This document shows positions 1 through 5,555 of a DNA stretch of 64,000 bases, piece by piece. A program made the translations under genes and the position numbers. Within the stretch, counting starts at the first letter, position 1. Every line of letters starts with the position of its first letter. Source of the stretch: Ectobacillus ponti (lineage in GTDB: Bacteria; Bacillota; Bacilli; Bacillales; Bacillaceae_G). The stretch is taken from contig NZ_JANCLT010000005.1 in NCBI RefSeq assembly GCF_024294785.1, forward strand, positions 124,001 to 188,000, given 5' to 3'. The notes beneath the pieces were generated by a model. The model was not told where the DNA came from. It worked only from the letters and a program-made list of their open reading frames with translations, and searched no databases.

Positions 1-191
1 TGCGCCTCTTCTACATCCACCACCGCGATACCCTGCAGCGTACCTGTGTCATGCGGCTGGCCGCCGCCGGTTGGATAGAAGGCTGTCTGGTTCAGCACCG
101 CGAACAAGCGGCCGGCTTCATCATATTCCTGCCGGATTGCCCGGGCAGGAAAGGTTTGCAGATAAGCATCCTGATAGTATAGCCTGTTCAT
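1..191 (-). CDS. AlaX-like alanyl-tRNA editing protein (partial, 3' end outside window)
   Basis: Only the first 63 codons are present; the rest lies beyond position 1. The ATG at 189-191 follows an AAAGGAG ribosome binding site. The visible N-terminus carries the LNQTAFYPTGGGQPHDTG signature, which belongs to the editing half of alanyl-tRNA synthetases and to free-standing AlaX proteins that hydrolyse Ser or Gly mischarged onto tRNA-Ala. In a full AlaRS this region follows a long aminoacylation domain. Here it starts almost at residue 1, so a stand-alone AlaX (probably the long form with a DHHA1 domain) is the better reading. The zinc-binding HxxxH and the C-terminus cannot be checked in this window. 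Confidence 0.85.
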   Translation of the reverse strand, partial: MNRLYYQDAYLQTFPARAIRQEYDEAGRLFAVLNQTAFYPTGGGQPHDTGTLQGIAVVDVEEA

Positions 192-330
192 GATTTTACT
201 CCTTTTGCTTTTAGTCTGCTCCTATTGTAGCGCAACGCCGGGAAATTGGAAAATGATTTCAGAAAACAGTAAGCAAACCTGGCTGGTATTGGTATAATGA
301 AGAAAAGGGCATGAGGCAGGGGGATTGCAT

Positions 331-735
331 ATGGAAGACGGCAAGCTGTATACAGAGGGAGTGCGCCGGCTCATTGACCTTGGCAACAAGGTGTCCGAGC
401 TGTACCGCGAGCTGCATGAGGCGAAGCTGCACCTGCAGCAAAGCAGCCGCGACAGTGTGAAATATGATTCGTTTTACCTGTATGAGCTGCTTGTGAAGCA
501 AGAGGGGCTGAAGGAGGCGTATGAGGAGCTGCTGCAGCAAATCTGCATCAACGACTGCTTCGATATGAAAAGCTGGCGCACCGGCCGGTACAGCTATGAC
601 AAACAGGATGTCATGCATAAAGTGGAAGAGTTCAATCAGCGGAACGGCACCAATGTGTATGCGGAGGATGTACTGAAGTCGCTGCGGTTCGATTACGGCA
701 TGGATATTGAAATGCACAGAGCGGAACGTGTATAG
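331..735 (+). CDS. Hypothetical helical protein (134 aa)
   Basis: I do not recognise this family. The product is hydrophilic, mostly helical and acidic/basic mixed, with no signal peptide or membrane segment. The N-terminal half (about residues 10-75) looks like an amphipathic helical pair; the C-terminal half has a tyrosine-rich stretch. The ATG at 331 is preceded by GGGGG at suitable spacing. A TTG at 325 in the same frame is a possible earlier start. It is followed by a bidirectional terminator shared with the converging XapX gene, so it is a single-gene unit. Confidence 0.7.
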   Translation: MEDGKLYTEGVRRLIDLGNKVSELYRELHEAKLHLQQSSRDSVKYDSFYLYELLVKQEGLKEAYEELLQQICINDCFDMKSWRTGRYSYDKQDVMHKVEEFNQRNGTNVYAEDVLKSLRFDYGMDIEMHRAERV

Positions 736-746
736 CCAGATACACA

Positions 747-772
747 AAAAAGACGCCCGGAGCGTCTTTTTC
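747..772. terminator. Bidirectional terminator between the 331-735 gene and the XapX gene
   Basis: The GACGC/GCGTC stem with a short loop is flanked by a run of A on the left and T on the right, so it can end transcription from both sides. Confidence 0.8.
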
Positions 773-778
773 CATGTC

Positions 779-940
779 TCAAAAGAACTGGGACAGCATT
801 GTGTACAGCTGGAAACCAAGATAAATGCCCACAATGCCAAGAATGCCGACCAGCGTGGGCGGAGCGGGGAGAGGAAGCTTGAGGGCTGAAAAGAGGACAC
901 CCACAATCAATCCTGACACTAAAGCTAAGATAGCCTGCAT
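779..940 (-). CDS. XapX domain small membrane protein
   Basis: This 53-residue protein has two hydrophobic segments (about residues 2-20 and 31-48) joined by a proline-rich turn, LPLPAPPT. It is followed by GILGIVGIYLGF, the usual layout of XapX/DUF1427 proteins, whose function is unknown. The ATG at 938-940 has a good GGAAGG site upstream. A longer frame exists to 1003 but would add a hydrophilic tail unlike the family. It converges on the hypothetical gene at 331 and shares its terminator. Confidence 0.75.
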   Translation of the reverse strand: MQAILALVSGLIVGVLFSALKLPLPAPPTLVGILGIVGIYLGFQLYTMLSQFF

Positions 941-1071
941 GGTTTCACCTTCCTTGCTGGGAATATGTGTAGTATGCTTAAATAAAGGCCTGTTTATCAG
1001 CATGCCTGTCAGGCCGATGAAAAGAGGAATCTGCTGCCGGATTAGAGCAGGCAGCGGATTGGAGAAGGCGG

Positions 1072-2316
1072 GTGAAGAGATTGCAGCATATGGTAAAGTC
1101 CATTCCGGCGCTTGGATGGAATATTATTGTAGGGACGTTGTTCGCCAGAATGGCAACAAGCATGAGTATGCCGTTTTTGGCCATTTATTTGACTGCCGCC
1201 AAGGGAGTGTCTCCGGCTTTGGCGGGTGCAGTGATTGGCGTAAGTGCCCTCGTCGGCGTATTTTCAAGCTTCATTGGCGGCAGTCTGTCTGACCGGTACG
1301 GGCGCAAGCGGGTCATGCTGGTGTCCATTGCCGTGTGGATTGTTGTGTTTATCGGCTTTGCTTTTGCCGAGCATATTGCGGCCTTTTTTGTACTGAATGC
1401 GTTGAATGGCGTCTGCCGGGCATTCTTTGAGCCGTCTTCGCGCGCATTGCTGTCCGACCTGACGAAGCCGGAAAACCGGCTGATGATCTTTAACCTGCGC
1501 TACGGAGCGATTAATGCAGGTGTGGCTGTTGGTCCATGGATTGGCCTGCAGCTTGGCAGTGCCAAGTCCACAACGCCATTTTTGGCCGCGGCCATTGTAT
1601 ATACTCTCTATGCCGCCGCACTGCTGCTGCAGTTCCGCTCGTATGAAGAGAACCGGCAGACAACTACGAAGGAGCGGGTTATGATGCGGGACTCCATTGG
1701 GGTTCTGCGCAAGGACCTGCTGTTTTTGGCGGCGCTCATCGGCCTGATTTTGAGCACAGCGGGATATTCACAATTCTCCTCCAGCTTGTCGCAGTATTTT
1801 GCGAACAGCACGAAATTCCAGGGCGGGGTGGAGCTTTTCTCTCATGCACTCGTTCTGAATGCTGTCACCGTGCTGCTGGTACAATACCCGCTCACAAGAA
1901 TCGGCAAGCGGTATTCAGCACTCGTTTCTGTCATGATCGGCACCTTGGTCACGAGCATTGGCTTGCTTGGTTACGGATTTGCCGCGTCTGCATGGATGGT
2001 GTATGCCGTAACTGTGCTGTTTACCATGGGGGAAGTGTTGATGTTTTCCATGACAGATTTGTTTGTGGATCAAATTGCTCCCAAGCATCTGAAGGGGACA
2101 TATTTCGGGGCAATGGGATTCTCTGGCTTCGGCGGGGTAATTGGACCGTGGCTGGGCGGCGCACTCCTGGATCATTTCGGCTATGAACATGGAGAAATCA
2201 TTTTTGCGCTGCTGGCCGGTGTCTGCGCGCTTGGATTTCCCATTTTGCTGCTTGTGAAGCTGCGGCTGGATCGCAATAGGAGTGCGCAGGCCGGCAGCGA
2301 GAAGCTTCACGCATAA
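1072..2316 (+). CDS. MFS transporter, drug/H+ antiporter type
   Basis: The 414-residue product has about 12 hydrophobic segments and the MFS motif A in the first cytoplasmic loop (GGSLSDRYGRKRVM, about residues 69-82), as in multidrug efflux members such as YttB/MdtH. It probably exports small hydrophobic compounds by proton antiport across the cytoplasmic membrane; the substrate cannot be read from sequence. The GTG start at 1072 follows GGAGAAGG closely. An in-frame ATG lies at 1090 as an alternative. The gene stands alone: no regulator is adjacent and no clear terminator follows. Confidence 0.85.
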   Translation: MKRLQHMVKSIPALGWNIIVGTLFARMATSMSMPFLAIYLTAAKGVSPALAGAVIGVSALVGVFSSFIGGSLSDRYGRKRVMLVSIAVWIVVFIGFAFAEHIAAFFVLNALNGVCRAFFEPSSRALLSDLTKPENRLMIFNLRYGAINAGVAVGPWIGLQLGSAKSTTPFLAAAIVYTLYAAALLLQFRSYEENRQTTTKERVMMRDSIGVLRKDLLFLAALIGLILSTAGYSQFSSSLSQYFANSTKFQGGVELFSHALVLNAVTVLLVQYPLTRIGKRYSALVSVMIGTLVTSIGLLGYGFAASAWMVYAVTVLFTMGEVLMFSMTDLFVDQIAPKHLKGTYFGAMGFSGFGGVIGPWLGGALLDHFGYEHGEIIFALLAGVCALGFPILLLVKLRLDRNRSAQAGSEKLHA

Positions 2317-2318
2317 TC

Positions 2319-2348
2319 GGCATAGCCTCATCTTCCGCTGACATACTA
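2319..2348 (+). promoter_or_regulatory. Forespore-type (sigma-G-like) promoter for the 2380 gene
   Basis: GGCATA (2319-2324), 17 bp, then CATACTA (2342-2348) closely matches the sigma-F/sigma-G pattern TGMATA-N17/18-CATAMTA. The predicted start of transcription near 2355 supports the GTG at 2380 rather than the ATG at 2362 as translation start. Confidence 0.5.
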
Positions 2349-2379
2349 GTAGTAAGCAGGTATGGAAAGGAAGAGGGTT

Positions 2380-2607
2380 GTGAAATACACGATATTTTCA
2401 GTTAGCGAGGGATTTATTGCGGACTTTAGCAGCGACTGGCTGTTCAGAACAGGAGAAGTTCTGTTTTTTTGTGAGGAAGAGCGCAAGCGGAACTTTGTTG
2501 TTACCAGGGTGACGCATGATGTTTCTCATGCGGGAGAGCATATCGTCCGTTTATATTGTACAGAGAAAAAGGTACATACCGGTGAAGAAGAAGCAATACC
2601 TGAATAG
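2380..2607 (+). CDS. Small hypothetical protein, probably sporulation-expressed (75 aa)
   Basis: I do not recognise the family. The product is a short soluble, probably beta-rich protein (MKYTIFSVSEGFIADF at its N-terminus). The GTG at 2380 is chosen because AAGGAAGAGG lies at ideal distance. The in-frame ATG at 2362 has no ribosome binding site and sits only a few bases after the likely transcription start. The upstream promoter resembles the forespore class seen before sspO and tlp in this window, which suggests late expression in the developing spore. This is inference from the promoter only. Confidence 0.6.
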   Translation: MKYTIFSVSEGFIADFSSDWLFRTGEVLFFCEEERKRNFVVTRVTHDVSHAGEHIVRLYCTEKKVHTGEEEAIPE

Positions 2608-2611
2608 AAAA

Positions 2612-2646
2612 TGGTCCGGGGAGCAGCTCCCCAGACCGTTTTTTAG
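2612..2646. terminator. Terminator between the 2380 gene and selD
   Basis: The GGTCCGGGGAG / CTCCCCAGACC stem is followed by a T run on the plus strand and preceded by A residues, so it can serve both converging genes. It overlaps the selD stop. Confidence 0.75.
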
Positions 2647-3695
2647 TTCACGTATACCCATTTCTCTTGCTTTTCTGTTACGCGTCCCACAATGGCAGCT
2701 TCGGAAACGCCGCTCTCATGCAGCAGCTGCACGTATTGGACAGCCTGCGCTTCCGGCAAGCTGACAAGCAATCCGCCGGAGGTAACCGCGTCACACATAA
2801 TGAATTGATCTTCCATGCTCAGGCCGGCACTGTAAGCGGCGCTGTCCTGCAGCCAGGCATGGTTGGCTTTTGTTCCCCCGGGAATGATGCCTTGGGCAGC
2901 CAATTCCTTCGTTCCAGGGAGTAACGGCACAGCTGCATAGTCCATTACAATGGACACATTGCTGCCTCGTGCCATTTCACTGCCGTGGCCGAGCAAACCA
3001 AAGCCTGTGACGTCGGTTGCCGCATGCACCTCGAAGCAGCGCAGGCAGGCCGCAGCTGTTTTGTTGAGTGCAGCCATCGTTTCTGTAACCTTTTGTTCCT
3101 GCTCAGGTGTCACCGCATTGCGCTTAATTCCTGTAGTCAGAATTCCAACACCGATTGGCTTTGTAAGCACAAGTGCATCACCCGGACGGGCTCCGGCATT
3201 TGTCCAAATGTCCTTCGGATGAGCCAGGCCGGTGATGGACATGCCAAATTTCGGCTCCTGATCTTCAATGGAGTGGCCTCCGATAATGACAGCTCCCGAC
3301 TCCGTCACTTTGTCTGCAGCACCGCGCAGAATATCGGCGAGCACTTTTTCGCCAAGCTTCTTAATAGGGAAACCGACAATGTTCAGGACCGTTTTTGGTT
3401 CACCGCCCATGGCATACACATCACTCAGCGCATTTGCCGCGGCAATCTGCCCAAACATATATGGATCATCCACAACAGGAGTGAAATAGTCGACAGTTTG
3501 AATTAAAGCGATATCCTCTGTCAATTGATATACGCCGGCATCATCCGATGTTTCAAGCCCCACGAGGACATTCGGATGAGCAGTCGATTTTGGTAAATGA
3601 CGCAAAACTTGCGCCAGGTCACTTGGACCAATCTTGCAGCCTCAGCCAGCCTTGGAGGACAGGCTTGTCAGCCGCAGCTTTTCTTGTTCACTCAC
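2643..3695 (-). CDS. selD: Selenide, water dikinase SelD, itself a selenoprotein (UGA = Sec18)
   Basis: SelD makes selenophosphate from selenide and ATP for selenocysteine and 2-selenouridine synthesis. A plain ORF call starts at a TTG near 3605 and would lose the catalytic N-terminus. Reading upstream in the same frame through the TGA at 3642-3644 recovers the SelD nucleotide-binding start: KAG-U-GCKIGPSDLAQVL, with Sec18 aligned to E. coli Cys17 and Lys21 to the essential Lys20. The start is the GTG at 3693-3695, six bases after GGAGGTGA, giving 350 residues, the normal family length. The glycine-rich and aspartate motifs of the AIRS/PurM fold follow (DYFTPVVDDPY, GGHSIEDQEPKFG). No other sel gene is in the window. 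Confidence 0.93.
3642..3644 (-). other. selD: In-frame UGA selenocysteine codon of selD
   Basis: TGA lies between GGC and GGC TGC AAG, exactly where other SelD proteins have catalytic Cys or Sec. A small hairpin (GGUC, loop CAAGU, GACC; mRNA positions 3629 down to 3617) begins 12 nt after the UGA, a spacing compatible with a bacterial SECIS element. Confidence 0.85.
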
Positions 3696-3728
3696 TTCGC
3701 TCACCTCCGTCCTTAGTATAACACAGAA

Positions 3729-4115
3729 TCAATCGGTGAATCGGATTGTATGCTCATTGGCTGGAGCCATTTTGCTCTTGGAGATGTGGATGCTGAGGAG
3801 GCCGCATTCCAGTGAGGCGTTCATAAGCCGGTCTCTCATGTCAATGGGCAGCTGAATATGCCGTTCAATCAGCTGCTCCGGCTGCTTGGCAACCAGGATG
3901 CATAACCCGGCCTCCTCTTTTTGTACGCAAATGTGCTGCTGCTCCACGTCGGGCAAGTCAGCTTCAATGATGTACTCTGTCTCTGTTTCAAATAAGTCCA
4001 CACGGATGCCGGATGGATAGTGGAAGCTGGCATAGGGATCAGCGAGGAACTGATCCATCCATTGCTCAAAGCCTTCGACGCGGAAGAGAGATTCTTTTTT
4101 CTTTTTGGCGCACAT
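3729..4115 (-). CDS. cotM: CotM-like spore coat protein, Hsp20/alpha-crystallin fold
   Basis: The 128-residue product has an alpha-crystallin-like core: RVDLFETETEYIIEADLPDVEQQHICVQ, then a beta strand and ERHIQLP, then a C-terminal strand. These segments match small heat-shock proteins and the outer coat protein CotM of B. subtilis. The IxI tail motif is weak. The position beside sspP, sspO and the aconitase gene is the B. subtilis location of cotM, which is the main reason for the name. The start at 4113-4115 follows GGAGGG. Expression in the mother cell (sigma-K) is expected from the homologue but no promoter was confirmed. Confidence 0.75.
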   Translation of the reverse strand: MCAKKKKESLFRVEGFEQWMDQFLADPYASFHYPSGIRVDLFETETEYIIEADLPDVEQQHICVQKEEAGLCILVAKQPEQLIERHIQLPIDMRDRLMNASLECGLLSIHISKSKMAPANEHTIRFTD

Positions 4116-4233
4116 GCAGCGGAACCCTCCGTTATATTGAATTGAAGCAAGCTTTGCGAGGCAGGGAAAGAAAAGGACGGAAAGGGGGAGAGGCGGATAC
4201 TATTACACATTATGTATGGTGCGCTGTAAATAT

Positions 4234-4266
4234 GAAAAGGACAGCGCGTATGGCGCTGCCCTTTTT
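4234..4266. terminator. Hairpin terminator between cotM and sspP
   Basis: AAGGACAGCGC / GGCGCTGCCCTT with T runs on both strands (CCCTTTTT on plus, CCTTTTCATATT on minus). On the minus strand it lies downstream of sspP, separating it from cotM. A six-codon ORF (ATG 4213) precedes it on the plus strand. Confidence 0.6.
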
Positions 4267-4273
4267 GCAGGGG

Positions 4274-4440
4274 TGCTCCCTTTCTGTGAACTGAACAAGC
4301 CGGTTCTGCTTTTCGTGGTGTCCAGCTGCACCGGCTAGCCCACTGCCAGGGAGAACCCGTCCATATAAAAGGCAAAAAGCGCCTTTGAATGGCCGGAACC
4401 TCCCTTCGGTGGGCTGAACAGCCGGTTCCGCTTTTCTTAC
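4274..4440 (+). repeat. Copy A of a hairpin-spacer-hairpin intergenic repeat
   Basis: Two related hairpin modules (about 4274-4315 and 4392-4438, period 124 bp) flank a conserved spacer (4319-4386). The second hairpin is CCGGAACC ... GGCTGAACAGCC ... GGTTCCG followed by CTTTTCTT. The spacer holds CTGCACCGGCTAGC, CACTGCCAGGGAGAACC and ATAAAAGGC-AAAA-GCGCCTTT. The same arrangement recurs at 38429-38598. The downstream end abuts the sspP stop codon. Confidence 0.85.
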
Positions 4441-4583
4441 TGGTCGTGGTGCGCGCCGTGCTTTTGGCGGGAATGCTGCTGGTTCTTTACTTTATGAGAG
4501 CCCGGCATCGGATCAGGCTGCCCTGGACCATGTTCGTTCTTTGGGGAATTGCGGCGGATGCTCTTGCCGTTGTTTCGTTCCAT
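4437..4583 (-). CDS. sspP: Small acid-soluble spore protein P
   Basis: The 48-residue product, [15 protein letters not shown] at its start and [17 protein letters not shown] in the middle, ending RQKHGAHHD, matches B. subtilis SspP (CotL) along its length. SspP is a minor forespore SASP of unknown precise role. The ATG at 4581-4583 follows AAGGAGG; the longer frame to 4667 has no ribosome binding site. In B. subtilis it forms an operon with sspO. Here a plus-strand gene (4740-5009) lies between them, so it probably has its own promoter (4645-4674). Confidence 0.88.
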   Translation of the reverse strand: MERNNGKSIRRNSPKNEHGPGQPDPMPGSHKVKNQQHSRQKHGAHHDQ

Positions 4584-4644
4584 TTCTATGTCCTCCTTAT
4601 AAGCCATAAGGCAGATGAATTGGAAGCTGTGACAGCTTCCTTTA

Positions 4645-4674
4645 TAGGATGAGAGGATTTCTCCCAATTATACT
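4645..4674 (-). promoter_or_regulatory. Possible sigma-G-like promoter of sspP
   Basis: On the minus strand AGTATA, 17 bp, CATCCTA: the -10 matches 6 of 7 positions of CATACTA, the -35 matches 4 of 6 of TGMATA. Confidence 0.35.
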
Positions 4675-4739
4675 TCGCATGTTTTGCGGCGGAACGAAGC
4701 ATGCTATAAGGGACATTGCTTGAGAAAGGGGACTTGTCT

Positions 4740-5009
4740 ATGCCATATCACAAAGACAAACAGCAAGCATTTCAGGCTGCCCAGCAGGGAACCGTGGAAG
4801 CCATCAATATCGCCAATAATATTGTAAGAAGTGATTCCAACTACGGGGCCCATCTTCAGCACCTGCGCCAAGAGGTAAACGAAGCCTACATGCAGATCCA
4901 AAATGCCTTGGAGGTTGCATCGGAAACACAGCGCGGCCAACTGGAGAAGTATGAGCGGGATCTGCAGCAAATTGTCCAAGAAGTGAATGAATTTCAGGAT
5001 TTAAAATAA
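4740..5009 (+). CDS. Small coiled-coil protein, DUF2524/YtzC-like
   Basis: The 89-residue protein is almost entirely helical and polar, with heptad-like spacing in HLRQEVNEAYMQIQNAL and QLEKYERDLQQIVQEV. This recalls the DUF2524/YtzC family of short Bacillus proteins of unknown function; the match is by eye and could be only a shared coiled-coil pattern. The ATG at 4740 has AAAGGGG upstream. The gene sits on the opposite strand between sspO and sspP, which are adjacent in B. subtilis, so it is either an insertion or the ssp operon has been split. A strong terminator follows. Confidence 0.7.
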   Translation: MPYHKDKQQAFQAAQQGTVEAINIANNIVRSDSNYGAHLQHLRQEVNEAYMQIQNALEVASETQRGQLEKYERDLQQIVQEVNEFQDLK

Positions 5010-5034
5010 GACCCGCAAATCGCGGGTCTTTTCT
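5010..5034 (+). terminator. Terminator of the 4740-5009 gene
   Basis: GACCCGC AAAT CGCGGGTC followed by CTTTTCTTATT, starting at the stop codon. Confidence 0.85.
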
Positions 5035-5156
5035 TATTGTCCAGTTCCCTGGCAGGAACCATGTCTATCATGAAGAAGCTGCCTCTCAGGAAGACAGACC
5101 TCTCTTTTGCATGCTGAACAAAGCAATGGCATCTGGGATGAAACAAGCCGTCCAGT

Positions 5157-5306
5157 TTATCGGTTCTTTTTGCGTTTCTTATTATTCTGTTTTTGCTCCT
5201 CTGTCAAAGGCTCGTTGGAAAGTTCTTCATTGTATCCCGTCCCAATCCCCTGTGCCTTGGCCGCGTTTGCGCCGGGAATGATATGATTTGCTTTGCGCTT
5301 TGCCAC
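5157..5306 (-). CDS. sspO: Small acid-soluble spore protein O
   Basis: The 49-residue product begins (V/M)[19 protein letters not shown] and ends [14 protein letters not shown], the characteristic layout of SspO (CotK). It is a minor SASP made in the forespore. The start is the GTG at 5304-5306, five bases after GAGGAGGTGA; the longer frame to 5405 includes the promoter and is rejected. It lies immediately upstream of and divergent from acnA, as in B. subtilis. A perfect forespore-type promoter (5333-5363) precedes it. Confidence 0.9.
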   Translation of the reverse strand: MAKRKANHIIPGANAAKAQGIGTGYNEELSNEPLTEEQKQNNKKRKKNR

Positions 5307-5332
5307 GATCGTCACCTCCTCTTTGTCTGCTT

Positions 5333-5363
5333 TAGTATGGGATGGACACCCGGCAGCTATGCA
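5333..5363 (-). promoter_or_regulatory. Sigma-G-type promoter of sspO
   Basis: On the minus strand TGCATA (5363-5358), 18 bp, CATACTA (5339-5333): an exact match to the forespore consensus TGMATA-N17/18-CATAMTA. Confidence 0.7.
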
Positions 5364-5404
5364 GGAGGGGGATACATAAACATACATGCAAATGGTTTGC
5401 GGCA

Positions 5405-5419
5405 ATAATGTCTTCTTAT
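5405..5419 (+). promoter_or_regulatory. Candidate CcpC operator upstream of acnA
   Basis: ATAA (5405-5408), 7 bp, TTAT (5416-5419) exactly fits the ATAA-N7-TTAT dyad bound by the citrate-responsive repressor CcpC at citB in B. subtilis. A similar dyad with 8-bp spacing is at 5428-5443 and an ATAA half-site at 5465. Confidence 0.5.
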
Positions 5420-5447
5420 GGAAAACTATAAGTTTCTTCTTATTTAC

Positions 5448-5476
5448 TTATGTTCCAAGTTGTAATAAGATATGAT
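5448..5476 (+). promoter_or_regulatory. Candidate sigma-A promoter of acnA
   Basis: TTATGT, 17 bp, TATGAT (5471-5476). The CcpC-like dyads lie 30-65 bp upstream of the -10, similar to their arrangement at B. subtilis citB. Confidence 0.4.
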
Positions 5477-5555
5477 CGTAAGGTATTGAAAAGTTCATCT
5501 TGAATGTATATTCAGACAATTGGGCTTTTTTTACGTTAAACAGGGGGGAATCACA

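Noticed and set aside
3600-3650. selD as a pseudogene or truncated protein because of the TGA
   Set aside because: The frame continues on both sides with perfect SelD residues and a good start, and the stop is exactly at the Sec/Cys site, so recoding explains it better.
4389-4652. Plus-strand ORF with hydrophobic segments overlapping sspP
   Set aside because: It is antisense to sspP, begins inside the repeat and has no ribosome binding site; the sspP reading on the other strand is clear.
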